Of a stretch of 64,000 bases of DNA, positions 25,158 through 36,588 are shown one piece after another. A program made the position numbers and the translations under genes. Numbering within the stretch: position 1 is the stretch's first letter; every line of letters begins with the position of its first letter. Source of the DNA: Leptospira bouyouniensis (GTDB lineage Bacteria > Spirochaetota > Leptospiria > Leptospirales > Leptospiraceae). The stretch lies in the NCBI RefSeq assembly GCF_004769525.1, contig NZ_RQFT01000011.1, positions 62,001-126,000 of the forward strand, read 5' to 3'. The notes beneath the pieces are model-generated. The model saw only the letters and a list, made by a program, of their open reading frames with translations. It ran no database searches and was not told the DNA's origin.

Positions 25158-26765
25158 TTAGGCGATTGTTTTCTTTAAATCCTTAATGTGTTTGAGAAGT
25201 TCATTTAAAGAAGATTTTTTTTCCGATTCCTTCCATCCAAGTTCCTTCGCGAGAATATTGTTTGTGGGAATCGCAAGTGATTCTGCAAGGTTCAAATCCA
25301 AAAAGAGAACTCTCCACCTTCTTGACAAAACATCCGATACCGAAAGGGCAAATTCCTTTTTCACAAAGTGTTTGATTTCTTCGGCAAAGTAACCAGTTCC
25401 TTTTTTGATTTCTTTTGGTTTTTTACCAAGGATGAGTGCGGTTTCTCCGCCATACGCATCCACTAATCGAACCGCAGTTTCATAAGGTAAATCATACATC
25501 GTTTGGATTTTTGCGACTAGGTGTTTGCTATACCCATCTGCTCCAGGGAATGCAAAACTTGCAGTGAAACATTTCATTTTGGACGGAAGGTTTCCAACAG
25601 AGATTAATTTATCAGTAAGGTCTTCTGCCATTTTTCGAAATGTTGACCATTTCCCACCTGACATAGTCACAAGTCCTGAATCGGAGACAAGGATCGCTTC
25701 TTCTCGGGAAATTGATTTGGTATCCTTTTTGTCACCAGTAGAAATGAGAGGTCGTAGCCCACTAAACACCGATTCGATGTCTTCTTTTGTTAACTTGGTA
25801 TCTAAATAATCATTTCCCGTTTTGAGTAAAAACTCCACTTCCGATTGTAAAGGGAGTGGTTCATTTTCAATCTTTTGGATCGGGGTGTCAGTGGTTCCCA
25901 GAAGGACTTTTCCCTCCCATGGGATGACAAACACCACTCTACCGTCAGCAGTTTTGGGAATGATCATCGCTGTGCGGCAAGGTAATTTTTCTTTGTCAAA
26001 GACAAGGTGGATGCCTTGGCTCGGTGCGAGGACATTTTCCGTTTTGGGATCATCTAATTTGCGAAGGGAATCAATCCAAACTCCCGTTGTGTTAGCGACT
26101 ACTTTTGCTTTGATGGAGACAACCTTTTTGGTTAAGCTATCCTTTGCCGTGACACCTATGATTTTACCATTTGCATCTTTTAAAAAATTTGTCACTTCGA
26201 TCCTTGAAACAACATCGGCACCATTTTCTTTGGCGGCACGAACGGTTGTTACATTGAGTCTCGCATCATTGAACTGGGCGTCATAGTATGCGATCCCTCC
26301 TTTTAGATTTTCTTTTTTGAGGGAAGCAAAATAATCAAGAGCTGTTGCTTTAGAAATACGCTCGTGGCCAGGAACAATGGATTTTCCTGCGAGTAGGTCA
26401 TACATCGTAAGTCCAATGGAATAAAAAGGTTTTTCCCACCAAACATAGGTTGGTAATACAAATTGGAGCGGTTTTACAAGGTGTGGAGCATTGATGAGAA
26501 GGCGTTTTCTTTCTGAAAGAGCTTCGTAAATTAATTTAAAATGAAATTGGGCAAGGTAACGAACCCCACCATGGATGAGTTTGGTAGAACGAGAACTGGT
26601 TCCTTGTGAGAAATCACCCTTTTCCAAAATGGCTACTTTGTAACCACGTAGGCTTGCATCGAGGGCCGTCCCCGAACCTGTGGCACCTCCACCTAAAATC
26701 AAAATATCATACTGGGTAGATTCTAATTGTTTGAGCGTTTGTTTTCTTTCATCTAGATGGTTCAT
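25158..26765 (-). CDS. glpD: Aerobic glycerol-3-phosphate dehydrogenase
   Basis: A 535-residue FAD enzyme that oxidises glycerol 3-phosphate to dihydroxyacetone phosphate and passes electrons to quinone at the membrane. The FAD site is YDILILGGGATGSGTALDA, followed by SRSTKLIHGGVRYL, which is diagnostic of GlpD/GlpA. The C-terminal helical domain is present (AVRLVDAYGGE). Monocistronic; no glpK or glpF beside it. It fits the reliance of leptospires on lipids, whose glycerol must be salvaged. Confidence 0.93.
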   Translation of the reverse strand: MNHLDERKQTLKQLESTQYDILILGGGATGSGTALDASLRGYKVAILEKGDFSQGTSSRSTKLIHGGVRYLAQFHFKLIYEALSERKRLLINAPHLVKPLQFVLPTYVWWEKPFYSIGLTMYDLLAGKSIVPGHERISKATALDYFASLKKENLKGGIAYYDAQFNDARLNVTTVRAAKENGADVVSRIEVTNFLKDANGKIIGVTAKDSLTKKVVSIKAKVVANTTGVWIDSLRKLDDPKTENVLAPSQGIHLVFDKEKLPCRTAMIIPKTADGRVVFVIPWEGKVLLGTTDTPIQKIENEPLPLQSEVEFLLKTGNDYLDTKLTKEDIESVFSGLRPLISTGDKKDTKSISREEAILVSDSGLVTMSGGKWSTFRKMAEDLTDKLISVGNLPSKMKCFTASFAFPGADGYSKHLVAKIQTMYDLPYETAVRLVDAYGGETALILGKKPKEIKKGTGYFAEEIKHFVKKEFALSVSDVLSRRWRVLFLDLNLAESLAIPTNNILAKELGWKESEKKSSLNELLKHIKDLKKTIA

Positions 26766-26862
26766 AGGGGTTTTTACGTACTTTGGTGGTTGCCTATAGA
26801 GATTCTAAGGTTAGTGTTGTCAAAAGTCACCTTTTCTACCATCGAAAATTTTTGAAATTGTT

Positions 26863-28089
26863 ATGAAAACTGAATTAGAATTGAACCAAGAATTAGCAAC
26901 GATCCGCCGGGGCACTGTTGAAATCATCAGTGAAGGGGAACTTCTAGAAAAAATCAAAGCCAAACCTTCGCTTACAATCAAAGCAGGATTTGATCCCACG
27001 GCACCAGATTTACATTTAGGACATTTTGTATTACTCAGAAAATTAAAACATTTCCAAGACCTAGGGCATGAAGTTTGTTTTATGCTTGGTGATTTCACTG
27101 CTATGATTGGTGATCCAACGGGAAAATCGGAAACACGGAAACGATTATCCAAAGAAGAAGTTTTAGAAAATTCCAAAACGTACCAAACTCAAGTTTTCAA
27201 AATTTTAGATCCGAAGAAAACCAAAATCCTCTATAACTCACATTGGTGTTCCGAGATGAAATTTGAAGATGTGCTTGTGTTAACATCAAAATATACTGTC
27301 TCGCGAATGTTAGAGCGAGATGATTTTACAAAACGCCATAAAGCGGGAACTCCAATATCGATGATCGAATTTTTATACCCACTTGTGCAAGGATATGATT
27401 CGGTTGCCATGAAGTCTGACGTAGAACTAGGTGGCACTGACCAAAAATTCAATATGTTAGTTGGTCGCGACTTACAACGAGAATACGGCCAAAAACCACA
27501 AGCTGTCATCACATTGCCACTCCTTGTTGGTCTTGATGGTGTGAAAAAAATGTCCAAGTCCCTTGGCAACTATGTTGGCATCATTGAAAAACCCATCGAT
27601 ATGTATGGAAAAATCATGTCCATCTCTGATGAATTGATGTGGAATTATTTTGAACTACTCACAGACCTACCTCTTACAGATGTGGAAAAACGAAAGGAGG
27701 GGATTCGTTCCAAGACCCTCCATCCAAAAGAAGTGAAAACAGAACTTGCCCTCCTCATTATGGACCAACTCCATCCTAAAGAGGAAAACCGGAAGGCGAT
27801 CGAGGAATGGACTGCGATCCACAACACCAAAAATAGAGCTTTGCCTGATGAAATTCCAACAGAAGTTTTGGACGAGGCAATGTTCTCGGAAAAACCACCT
27901 CTCCTTGTTTATGTATTGTCCCAATTGAAGTTCATCCCCAGTGTTTCGGAAGGGCGTAGGCTCATCCAGGCTGGAGGTTTGTATTTAGATGAGGAAAAAA
28001 TTACAGATCCTACACTTGTTCTGGAGAAGGGGAAAGAATACCTCATTCGCCAAGGGAAGAAAGGAAAATTTTTAAAGATCAAAACCTAA
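26863..28089 (+). CDS. tyrS: Tyrosyl-tRNA synthetase
   Basis: A 408-residue class I aminoacyl-tRNA synthetase. The HIGH motif appears as DLHLGH within [17 protein letters not shown], the KMSKS loop as [12 protein letters not shown], and residues about 345-408 form a C-terminal S4 RNA-binding domain ([15 protein letters not shown]). The Tyr-recognition loop [16 protein letters not shown] is typical. Divergent from glpD. Confidence 0.96.
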   Translation: MKTELELNQELATIRRGTVEIISEGELLEKIKAKPSLTIKAGFDPTAPDLHLGHFVLLRKLKHFQDLGHEVCFMLGDFTAMIGDPTGKSETRKRLSKEEVLENSKTYQTQVFKILDPKKTKILYNSHWCSEMKFEDVLVLTSKYTVSRMLERDDFTKRHKAGTPISMIEFLYPLVQGYDSVAMKSDVELGGTDQKFNMLVGRDLQREYGQKPQAVITLPLLVGLDGVKKMSKSLGNYVGIIEKPIDMYGKIMSISDELMWNYFELLTDLPLTDVEKRKEGIRSKTLHPKEVKTELALLIMDQLHPKEENRKAIEEWTAIHNTKNRALPDEIPTEVLDEAMFSEKPPLLVYVLSQLKFIPSVSEGRRLIQAGGLYLDEEKITDPTLVLEKGKEYLIRQGKKGKFLKIKT

Positions 28090-28160
28090 AGGATGAGTTG
28101 GACTAGTATAGATCCTTAAGTCCCTATCCGATAATCGATACTAAGGAAAGCCATACCTAC

Positions 28161-29351
28161 ATGTCACTCGATCCGACAAACGAAGAGAAAGAAATCCAGG
28201 ACATCGTCCATGAACTTTCGAAGGACATTGAAAAGGATCGGTTGTTTGCCAAAAAACTCCGTCGATTTGCCTTTATCTCTGCTCTTTCCTTTGTCGGACT
28301 GACAGTTCTCGTACTTTGTGGGTATCTACTTTTTTTAAGTTTGAGTGTGTCGAAACTCGAAACGGAAGTTAAAGAAAAAGAACGAAGTTTGCGGGAACTG
28401 GAACAATCCCTTTTCTCCCTCATGTACCAAGAACAACTCCGGGAAGAAAACGCACTGGCTGGGGATAGCGAACCGGATACTGAACTTGCCAAACAAGTAG
28501 AAGAAAATATCGAATTCCTAAAAGAGGTAAGTGCCAACACAAAAGGGCGAAATATCTTACGTGGAAATGAATCTCACAAAGAAATTGCTTTGACTTTTGA
28601 TTTGGCAACAGGGGAAGAACTTCCTGTTTTATACAATTATATCAAAGAACATAAAATCAAGGTAACTTTGTTTTTATCCAATGAAAGGCCATCGGATATC
28701 AATGGATCTTTTTTTGTCAGACAAAACTTAGATTATATCAAACGAATGGCAAAAACTGGGGCCGTGGAATTTGGAAACCACACGTGGTCTCATTTTAATT
28801 ACCAACGTTCTGTCACTGAAACTTCCTTAAAAAAAAGGATGGTACTCGATTATTTATCAAAATCAGTACTCGACCTTCCTCGTATGGCAGAGGAATTAAA
28901 ACGAGTGGAAGATACTTTTCGTACACTCACCAAACAAGAATTAAAAAAATACTACCGACTTCCTTATGGTGCACTCAGCCAATTGATTTTAGATGCTCAT
29001 GCAAGTCTTGGTTATACAGATCATATTATGTGGTCCAATAATGCAAAGGGATCACTTGACCTTCCTGATTATATTAGCAAACAATTCCTCTACAAAAAAA
29101 CTTCCAAGGGAAAGAAGGAAGTGGTAAAAAACCCACATTACAAAACGGGTGAAGAAACATTAACCTTTCTCGAAAATTGGGAAAAAGCAGATCCAAAAGG
29201 AATGAATGGTGCGATCATCTTAATGCACCTTGGGGGCCCTCGTAAATTTGATAAACTGATTTACATTTTACCGACATTCATTGAACGAATGAAGGAAAAA
29301 GGGTATCAGTTTGTGACTTTATCTGAAGTTCTAAATGACAAACAAGATTAA
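28161..29351 (+). CDS. Membrane-anchored polysaccharide deacetylase-like protein (NodB fold)
   Basis: A 396-residue protein with a single transmembrane span (about 35-61), a coiled coil (about 65-95) and a NodB domain (about 140-390) facing the periplasm. Motif 1 is ALTFDLATG: the first Asp (147, base) is kept but the second, a metal ligand, is Leu148. Motif 2 is NHTWSH with His207 and His211, motif 3 is YRLPYGAL, and the late His motif is IILMHLGG. CE4 enzymes remove acetyl groups from peptidoglycan or other glycans. The missing Asp may reduce metal binding or mark a variant subfamily. Downstream of tyrS but probably a separate unit. Confidence 0.78.
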   Translation: MSLDPTNEEKEIQDIVHELSKDIEKDRLFAKKLRRFAFISALSFVGLTVLVLCGYLLFLSLSVSKLETEVKEKERSLRELEQSLFSLMYQEQLREENALAGDSEPDTELAKQVEENIEFLKEVSANTKGRNILRGNESHKEIALTFDLATGEELPVLYNYIKEHKIKVTLFLSNERPSDINGSFFVRQNLDYIKRMAKTGAVEFGNHTWSHFNYQRSVTETSLKKRMVLDYLSKSVLDLPRMAEELKRVEDTFRTLTKQELKKYYRLPYGALSQLILDAHASLGYTDHIMWSNNAKGSLDLPDYISKQFLYKKTSKGKKEVVKNPHYKTGEETLTFLENWEKADPKGMNGAIILMHLGGPRKFDKLIYILPTFIERMKEKGYQFVTLSEVLNDKQD

Positions 29352-29383
29352 ACCTGGAAAAGTAATAAAACTTTACCAGGTTT
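29350..29383. terminator. Bidirectional terminator-like hairpin between convergent genes
   Basis: AAACCTGG (29350-29357) pairs with CCAGGTTT (29376-29383), with an inner AAAGT/ACTTT extending the stem across single mismatches. It begins at the stop codon of the deacetylase gene and lies before the 3' end of the RND gene. There is no long U-run. Confidence 0.5.
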
Positions 29384-29421
29384 AAGATTTAAGTTCTGAA
29401 TTTTTAATCTACTTTCGTTGC

Positions 29422-32400
29422 TTACACAAATTGTTTTTTTCGATTTTTATACTTTAATATCACTGCATCTTTGAACGTATACAAATTCAGATAAAATACA
29501 GGCACCATAATGAGTGTGATAAAAGTTGCAAATGCAAGTCCCCAGCCAAACGCAAGAGCCATTGGAACAAGGAAAGGGTCTTTTCCTCCAATTCCATAAG
29601 CCGTTGGTAATAAACCCAGAACGGTTGTCACTGTTGTGAGCATAACGGCTCTTAATCGAATGCTACCAGCTTCCACTAATAATTCAAAGGTGGATTTAGA
29701 GGGATCCTCAATCCTGAGTTGGTTGGCACAATCCACAAGGACAATGGAGTCGTTTACGACCACCCCCGCAAGTCCAATGATCCCAAGGAATGCCAAAAAG
29801 GAAAACGGTTGTCCATGGAATAAAAAGGCAAAAATCACACCAATCACTGCAAAAGGGATGGCACTCATCACAATCAGAGGTTGTGCAAGTGATCGGAAGA
29901 GGGATGCAAGTATCATATAGATAATAAGCAGTCCCACAAGAAACGCTCTTCCAAGTGAAGCCATCGATTCTTCAGTGTCTTTGTTTTCCCCGGAGAACCG
30001 AACAGAATACCCCGGGTATTTGGCGATGATCCCTTCAGTGAGTTGTTTGGCTTCTAAATTGACTTGCCTAGATGTGGAAATTGTTTCGTCGATATTGGAT
30101 GTTACTGTGAGTAGTCGTTTCCCATCCAAGTGGTTGATGGATGCACGACCTGGGTTTCGATCATAACTTGTTAATCGTGAAACGGGGATTAGGTTTCCAG
30201 TAAGGTTGTTTACATAAACTTTATTTAAGTGTGTTAGTGAGGACCTATATTCTTCAGGAAATCGAACTCTCACATCTACTTCTTCGTCGGCACGTTTGAT
30301 TTTTGTTGAAACCGTTCCTTGTAAAGCAGTATTAATCGCAAGTGAAACGGATTGTACGCTCACTCCTGCAAATGAGGCAAGTGCTTCATCGACAGACACT
30401 CTGATTTCATCTTTTCCTTCGTTAAAATCATCCCCAATATCGGTAACACCTTTGATTTTGGCAAGTGCGGCTTTGTATTCTGCACCTATTTTGAGTAAGG
30501 TGGCAAAGTCATCACCTTTGATTTCAATCGCAACTGGTTTTCCAACAGGAGGTCCACCAGCAAGTTTTTCAAATTCTAAATTGACAAGTTTTCCTTTGAG
30601 GGGTAAAAACTCTGAGGGAATGGCATCGATTTGGATTTTGGCCTCTTCCTTTTTTTCCAAGTTTTCTTTTGCCAGTTTTTCTTCTAATAAAGCAAGAGCC
30701 TTTTCATTTAAAAGGTACTTAGTATTTTCTCTGACCACTTCAATGATTTTTTCTGTGGACCTTTCTCTGTTATCATCTGGTGTTAAATACACCATAACTT
30801 GTGCATAGTTTTTTCCACGTTTTGTGAAAGGATCATTTGGATCTTTTTGAATAATGCCAACTCTTGAGATGAAATTTTCAACTTCACCTTCTGGTAGTTT
30901 GGCGATTGCATTTTCAATTGCCCGGATAAACCTGTCAGTTTCTTCTAATTTTAATCCTGTTTCTGCCGTGACTCGGACTTGGAAAGTTTCGATGGCACCC
31001 GGAAAAAGTTTGAATTTACCAAATTTTGCTTGGATCGCAAGGGAAAATACAAAAAGCCCTAACAGAAGTCCCACCATTTTCCAACGATTGGAAAGTGCGA
31101 ATCGTAAGAGAGGTAGGTATGTTTTTTCTTTAAATTTAACAAACCAATGAGACTCCTCTTTGACTTCTCCTTTCATATCAGTCGCTTTACTCACATCATA
31201 CAAATGCGAAGGTAACATAAAGAATGCTTCAAATAAAGAACTGAGTAGGGATAAAATGACAACGAGTGGAATTGAATGGATGAACTTTCCAAAGATCCCT
31301 GTCATAAATAACATGGGTCCAAAAGCAGCAATGGTTGTCGTGACTGTGGCAGTAACGGGTGCGAGGACTTCACTTGTTCCTCGCATGGCTGCTTCAAATG
31401 GTTCTTCTCCCATTTCCAAATGCCGGTATACGTTTTCACAAATGATGATCGCATCATCCACTAAAATCCCAATAACAATGATAAGACCCATCATGGAAAT
31501 TAAGTTGAGAGTAAGACCCATGTAATTCATTGCAACAAAGGTCATAGCAATCGAAATTGGAATTCCAAGAGCAGTCATGAGCGCCATACGCCATCCGAGA
31601 AATACAAATAATGATGCTGTCACAAGGATGAGTCCTGAAACAGCATTGGATGTAAGGACACCGAGTCGTCTTCTGATGTATTTGGATAAATCATTTACAA
31701 ATGCATGTTTGATTGTTCCGTTAGTTGATTTGATGAATTCTTGCACCACTTTTTTTGATTCATCAACAACCGAAATGGCATCAGCTTTTTCACGTTTGAT
31801 GACAGTGAGAGCAATGGCAATATTCCCATTGGATTTGTCTATGTAATCAGAATCTTCAAATCCTTCTGTGACTCGCGCAACATCTCTGATTCTAACTGAC
31901 CTTCCTGCATCATTGGTTCTGATAAAAACGTTTTCTATTTCTTCTGCGGTATCGAATTCACCAACAGTCCTAACAATGATTTCTCTTGTTTTTTCATTTA
32001 TGTTTCCACCTGGAAAATTAATATTCCGTAAACGTAAAGCATTGATAACTTGGGTTGATGATAGAGATAATGACCTGAGTTTGTCAGGATCTAAATCCAC
32101 TTTCATTTCTCTTTCACGCCAACCACGTTTTGTAATCCGAGCAACAGATGGGATGTCCTTAAGTTTCTCTTCTAAAATCTTTGCTTTGTCTCGGAGTTCT
32201 TTTGCATTCAGGATTGCTTTGCCATCTTTTAACGTTGAAGACAAATGGATTTCAATCACAGGTTGTCTTGCTGTCGTAATCTCTGTAACAATTGGATCTT
32301 CTGCATCTGTTGGTAAATCTTGTATTCTGTCGATGGCAGACTTTAAGTCATCGACAACTTTTTGAGTATTTTTTGTATTGGGATCAATTGTGATGATGAT

Positions 32401-32676
32401 ACCCGATCGGTTCTCAAGAGAAGCCGAGCGAAATTCTTTGATGCCATCAACTTCTTTGATGGCATCTTCTAAAGGTTTGGTGACAAGTTTTTCAACATCG
32501 GCTGGAGCAGCACCAGGATAAAGCGTTGTGACACTCACAATATCAAAATTAATGTTTGGAAATGCTTCTCGATTCATTGTGGCAGCAGTAAAACCACCCA
32601 CAAGAAGGATTAAGAAAGTCAAAAGGTTTACGAATAAACTTTTAGATAAAAAATACTGAACAATGGATGAACCCAT
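29422..32676 (-). CDS. RND (AcrB-type) efflux transporter permease
   Basis: A 1084-residue inner-membrane pump of the resistance-nodulation-division superfamily. It has the usual plan: TM1, a large periplasmic loop, TM2-6, TM7, a second large loop, and TM8-12. TM4 keeps the proton-relay pair in [18 protein letters not shown]10 reads [15 protein letters not shown] and lacks the Lys of AcrB, so proton coupling may follow the pattern of non-HAE1 members. GAGGAG lies 6 bases before the ATG. No membrane-fusion or TolC-like gene is adjacent, so its partners are encoded elsewhere or it exports to the periplasm only. Substrate unknown. Confidence 0.92.
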   Translation of the reverse strand: MGSSIVQYFLSKSLFVNLLTFLILLVGGFTAATMNREAFPNINFDIVSVTTLYPGAAPADVEKLVTKPLEDAIKEVDGIKEFRSASLENRSGIIITIDPNTKNTQKVVDDLKSAIDRIQDLPTDAEDPIVTEITTARQPVIEIHLSSTLKDGKAILNAKELRDKAKILEEKLKDIPSVARITKRGWREREMKVDLDPDKLRSLSLSSTQVINALRLRNINFPGGNINEKTREIIVRTVGEFDTAEEIENVFIRTNDAGRSVRIRDVARVTEGFEDSDYIDKSNGNIAIALTVIKREKADAISVVDESKKVVQEFIKSTNGTIKHAFVNDLSKYIRRRLGVLTSNAVSGLILVTASLFVFLGWRMALMTALGIPISIAMTFVAMNYMGLTLNLISMMGLIIVIGILVDDAIIICENVYRHLEMGEEPFEAAMRGTSEVLAPVTATVTTTIAAFGPMLFMTGIFGKFIHSIPLVVILSLLSSLFEAFFMLPSHLYDVSKATDMKGEVKEESHWFVKFKEKTYLPLLRFALSNRWKMVGLLLGLFVFSLAIQAKFGKFKLFPGAIETFQVRVTAETGLKLEETDRFIRAIENAIAKLPEGEVENFISRVGIIQKDPNDPFTKRGKNYAQVMVYLTPDDNRERSTEKIIEVVRENTKYLLNEKALALLEEKLAKENLEKKEEAKIQIDAIPSEFLPLKGKLVNLEFEKLAGGPPVGKPVAIEIKGDDFATLLKIGAEYKAALAKIKGVTDIGDDFNEGKDEIRVSVDEALASFAGVSVQSVSLAINTALQGTVSTKIKRADEEVDVRVRFPEEYRSSLTHLNKVYVNNLTGNLIPVSRLTSYDRNPGRASINHLDGKRLLTVTSNIDETISTSRQVNLEAKQLTEGIIAKYPGYSVRFSGENKDTEESMASLGRAFLVGLLIIYMILASLFRSLAQPLIVMSAIPFAVIGVIFAFLFHGQPFSFLAFLGIIGLAGVVVNDSIVLVDCANQLRIEDPSKSTFELLVEAGSIRLRAVMLTTVTTVLGLLPTAYGIGGKDPFLVPMALAFGWGLAFATFITLIMVPVFYLNLYTFKDAVILKYKNRKKQFV

Positions 32677-32722
32677 GGAATCTCCTCGTGGGGGACTTAC
32701 GCAACTAAAATCAAATCAAAAA

Positions 32723-33262
32723 CTAATCTAACAATTTTCCTGCAGTATCGATGTCTTCGTTGTAACCAAATAACTTCGTACTTTTTAATCGATCTACATA
32801 TAAAACTCCGAAGAGATGATCGCATTCATGTTGTAATACGATCGCTCTATATCCTTCGATGATTTCATCATGTTCCGTGAAGTTTTCATCACGCCATTTC
32901 ATGCGGATTTTATTTGGTCTTTCTACATACCCACGCATTCCAGGAACAGACAAACAACCTTCCCAAAACCCGTCGCTTGGGGGGCTTAAAGGTGTTATTT
33001 CTGGATTTAAGATAATTTGGTTCGGAACTTCAGGGGTTCCAGGGTAACGTTCGTTGTCATCCTCTTGGCCAACAACGACAAGTTTCTTTAAAACTCCGAT
33101 TTGTGGGGCAGCAAGTCCCACACCATCTGCATGGCGCATGGTTTCAAACATATCTCGAATCAACTTTTTGAAATCCTTGGTTTGGATTTCGGATTCAGTG
33201 ACATCTTCACTCGTTTGCCTGAGGATCGGATTACCAATTTTGAGAATTTTTCGTACTGCCAT
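32723..33262 (-). CDS. def: Peptide deformylase
   Basis: A 179-residue metalloenzyme that removes the formyl group from nascent proteins. All three motifs are present: [19 protein letters not shown] with the metal-binding Cys, and QHECDH (HExxH). Length is normal. It lies 46 bases upstream of the RND gene on the same strand and may share its transcript, although the two functions are unrelated. Confidence 0.96.
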   Translation of the reverse strand: MAVRKILKIGNPILRQTSEDVTESEIQTKDFKKLIRDMFETMRHADGVGLAAPQIGVLKKLVVVGQEDDNERYPGTPEVPNQIILNPEITPLSPPSDGFWEGCLSVPGMRGYVERPNKIRMKWRDENFTEHDEIIEGYRAIVLQHECDHLFGVLYVDRLKSTKLFGYNEDIDTAGKLLD

Positions 33263-33376
33263 AATCTAATATGGGATAGATTGAAAAAGGTCACTGAATG
33301 ATCAAGTGAACTCCTAACTAATTGAAAAAGAATTTGACAGGCTGGGGTTAAAAAGTTGAAATCTCGTGAGGGATTT

Positions 33377-33449
<73 letters not shown>

Positions 33450-33524
33450 TTGTGCTATTCCAAGGTGAGAGACTGCGTTTGTCTGTCAACAGAATCCTAA
33501 AATGGCTAAGGAACCAAGAACTTT

Positions 33525-33836
33525 ATGGGACAAGATACGGTAGAAGAACTCACTAAAAAATTGAAAATCCAATCGGATATCATCAAAGGGTATGAAAAAG
33601 TTCTTAGGCTCAATGAACAAGAATTAGCAAACGCAGATGAAATCATTCGAATGTATGAACAGATCATCGATTACTCACGTGTCGAATTGAGAGAAGCAAA
33701 AGAAACTGTTCAAGCCAGTACAATGGTATCCAATTTAAGCCGCGACGAACTTATGTCAGCCTTTGATAAAATCAAATCTCTCGAAGATGCCAATCGTAAA
33801 CTTAGAGAAGAATCATTAAAGTTTAGCAAAGATTAA
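33525..33836 (+). CDS. Small coiled-coil protein
   Basis: A 103-residue acidic, almost wholly helical protein with heptad-like Leu/Ile spacing from residue 7 to 100 (EELTKKLKI, LRLNEQELANADEII). No signal peptide and no known domain. Its stop is 4 bases before the TTG start of the GAF-SpoIIE-kinase gene, so it is probably translated with that gene and could be a structural or docking partner of it. Function unknown. Confidence 0.7.
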   Translation: MGQDTVEELTKKLKIQSDIIKGYEKVLRLNEQELANADEIIRMYEQIIDYSRVELREAKETVQASTMVSNLSRDELMSAFDKIKSLEDANRKLREESLKFSKD

Positions 33837-33840
33837 ACCA

Positions 33841-36588
33841 TTGAAACCAAATTCCCTTCCGCCGATCATCTTAAAAAATGAAGATGGCGGATTTTACCTT
33901 TCCTCCTCATCTGAACTTGATGACTTATATCATTTTATCTTAGGACAGGCGAAACGTTTTGTATCAGCAAAGTCTGCTGCATTATATTTAAGGAATAAAC
34001 GTGGGAATTTGAGTCGAGTTGGGTTGGTTTTAGATAAAACTAATTCAGGAAATATCGCCAAACATGTGTTTAAGTCAAAAAAGAGTATCCTTGTTAAAAA
34101 AGGAACTTACTTAAAATCAGATGATGCACCAGTTTCTGAATCGTATATTGCATGTTATTTGGGTGATGAAATCGGAGACATGTCTCTTGGTGTTCTAGTT
34201 CTCGAAGGAATTAAACATTTTCAGAATTTTTCCGAACAAGATTTGGATTTAATTAATTATTTTAGCGCCAATTTAAATGCACTGTTTAAAGATACGGTGT
34301 TCTCGGACAAAGATCCGCAATTCTTTAATTCACTAACAACATCGATCCTTTTATTAATCGATAACGCAAATATTCATAACAACAATAATAGACTCCAATA
34401 CTTTTTGGAAGAAATCATTCGAGTTGCAGTTCTGATCAATACGAGTGTTGATTTGGAACATGTGCTTGTAATGGTGATGGAATCAGCTAAATCCGTATTC
34501 CGCACGGAAGCAAGTTCCTTACTTTTGTTAGATGAAAAAAAAGAATTTTTGATTTTCCATACGGTGACTGGTGAAAAACGAGAAGAAGTTGCCAAGATTA
34601 AAGTACCTGTTGGCCAAGGAATTGCAGGTACTGTGGCTGTTACAAAACAACCAATGATCATAAACGATGCTCAAAATGATGAGCGTGTTTTTCGTGATGT
34701 TGATAAAGCGTCAAATTTTATCACAAGAAATATCCTAGCAAGTCCTCTCATTGTAGGAGACGAAGTGATCGGAGTGATAGAGGCAATCAATACTATCGAT
34801 CGAAACAATTTTAGCCAAGATGATATCGATACATTCCTTTCTTTTTCGAGTGCCTGTGCTGTTGCCATCCAAAAAACGAGACTACTTGATAACCTCAATG
34901 TCACAAACCTAGAACTTAAACAAAAATTGAGTACACTTGAATCTATTTTTGATTTAGGTCAGGCGGTACTTGAATCTCATGACGAGTTAGGTCTCATGTC
35001 AAAAACTTTGAGCATTCTCACCAAAGAATTGTCATGCGAAGATGCGGGAATGGTGATTATAGAAGAAAAAAACAAAAACAGGATCCAAGTATATGCAAGG
35101 CAACTTGGGATTGTGAGGGAATCATTTTTCCCAATGTTTGAAAGTCGTTTGTTTTTAAGCCTAATGGAATCTGGGAATCCTCGGATGGCTGTAGTCACTG
35201 CACAACTGGAAGAATCCTTTTTAGAATTAGAGTTTTATACACTAAAGAAAAATTTTCTCATTTTACCCATTGCACCTCGGGGAGGGAATTTACGTGCGGC
35301 ACTTTATGTAAGTGGGAAAAACTCTGCTCATTCCTTTAATGAAACTGACCTTCGAATGTTAAAAACATTATCTTCTCCACTGGCAAAAGCATATGAGAAT
35401 TTAAGGCTCAACCAAGAAATTATCACAAAAAAATCGATTGAAAAAGAAATCGAAATCACAAGGAAAATCCAAAACAATATTTTACCAAATGCATTAATAC
35501 AATCTCCATTATTTGATTTGGGTGTGATGTCTGTCGCCGCAAAAGAAGTGTCAGGTGACTTTTATGATTTCCACGCCTTTGGTGATGAACAGTTTTCTTT
35601 TCTAGTGGCTGATGTTTCTGGGAAAAGTTTACCGGCCGCAATTTTTATGGCGATGTCCAGTTCGATCATTCGTACACTTTCAAGGACAACCGACCTTTCT
35701 CCTTCAGAACTTCTCTTTCGTGCCAACCAATTGATCTATGAAGATAGCCAGTCTGGTATGTTTGTGACTCTGTTTCTAGTCAATTACCAACGAAAAACCC
35801 GCACTTTAAAATTTGCTTCTGCTGGGCATAATGACCAAATTTGGATCCGAGCGGATGGTAGTTTTGAACTCTTAAAAGGAAAAGGGGCCCCACTTGGTGT
35901 TGTGCCCCATACCAATTACCAAGGTGGGGAAATCCAATTAGAACCTGGGGACATTTTGGTTTTTTATACAGATGGAGCCATCGAAGAAAAAAGTCCGGAT
36001 GGGGAAGAGTATGGGCTCGACCGTTTCATTGATTTTATCATCGCAAGAAGGGGTGAAACGTCTCAAAACATCGTGGAATCAGTGTATGAGAACATTCGTT
36101 CGTTCTCAAAATCGGAAGAACAATACGATGATTTTACAGTGATGGTTCTTAAATTTGCGGAGGTGACAAGTTTCGAAATGGTAAAATCCTTTGATGCAAA
36201 CCCGAATGAAATTCCAAAACTCCGAGATTTTATTTCTGAACATTTAGAATCAAAAATCACAAAACCTTTTGCCTTCGATGACATCTTAATAACTTTGGAT
36301 GAAGCAGCAACGAATATCGTCATGCACAGTTACAAAGACACAGAAATTGCGAATCCGAAGTTTGAATGTAAGTTTGAATTGATGGGAGATAAGTTAAAGA
36401 TAGTTCTTGTCGACGAAGGAAAACCCTTCGATAGAAAAAAAGTTCCTAAACCTTCCGTAGAAGCCAATTTGAAAGGTGAACGGAAGGGGGGATTTGGCGT
36501 TTATCTCATGGAAACCCTCATGGACAAGGTGTCTTATGAATACAATGGGAAACAAAACATAACCTATTTGGAGAAAACAATCGTATGA
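33841..36588 (+). CDS. GAF-SpoIIE phosphatase-RsbW-like kinase fusion (partner-switching regulator)
   Basis: A 915-residue cytoplasmic regulator. In order: a GAF-like region (about 25-115), a clear GAF domain (about 195-345), a third GAF-like region (about 365-510), a linker helix (IEKEIEITRKIQNNILP), a SpoIIE/PP2C phosphatase (about 525-765; VSGDFYDF, VADVSGKS, FYTDGAIEE), and a GHKL ATPase of the RsbW type (about 785-910; DEAATNIVMHSY, KGGFGVYLM). It thus joins the phosphatase and the kinase that act in opposite directions on a STAS protein. The STAS gene follows with a 4-base overlap. The start is TTG, 4 bases after the coiled-coil gene. Signals bound by the GAF domains are unknown. Confidence 0.88.
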   Translation: MKPNSLPPIILKNEDGGFYLSSSSELDDLYHFILGQAKRFVSAKSAALYLRNKRGNLSRVGLVLDKTNSGNIAKHVFKSKKSILVKKGTYLKSDDAPVSESYIACYLGDEIGDMSLGVLVLEGIKHFQNFSEQDLDLINYFSANLNALFKDTVFSDKDPQFFNSLTTSILLLIDNANIHNNNNRLQYFLEEIIRVAVLINTSVDLEHVLVMVMESAKSVFRTEASSLLLLDEKKEFLIFHTVTGEKREEVAKIKVPVGQGIAGTVAVTKQPMIINDAQNDERVFRDVDKASNFITRNILASPLIVGDEVIGVIEAINTIDRNNFSQDDIDTFLSFSSACAVAIQKTRLLDNLNVTNLELKQKLSTLESIFDLGQAVLESHDELGLMSKTLSILTKELSCEDAGMVIIEEKNKNRIQVYARQLGIVRESFFPMFESRLFLSLMESGNPRMAVVTAQLEESFLELEFYTLKKNFLILPIAPRGGNLRAALYVSGKNSAHSFNETDLRMLKTLSSPLAKAYENLRLNQEIITKKSIEKEIEITRKIQNNILPNALIQSPLFDLGVMSVAAKEVSGDFYDFHAFGDEQFSFLVADVSGKSLPAAIFMAMSSSIIRTLSRTTDLSPSELLFRANQLIYEDSQSGMFVTLFLVNYQRKTRTLKFASAGHNDQIWIRADGSFELLKGKGAPLGVVPHTNYQGGEIQLEPGDILVFYTDGAIEEKSPDGEEYGLDRFIDFIIARRGETSQNIVESVYENIRSFSKSEEQYDDFTVMVLKFAEVTSFEMVKSFDANPNEIPKLRDFISEHLESKITKPFAFDDILITLDEAATNIVMHSYKDTEIANPKFECKFELMGDKLKIVLVDEGKPFDRKKVPKPSVEANLKGERKGGFGVYLMETLMDKVSYEYNGKQNITYLEKTIV

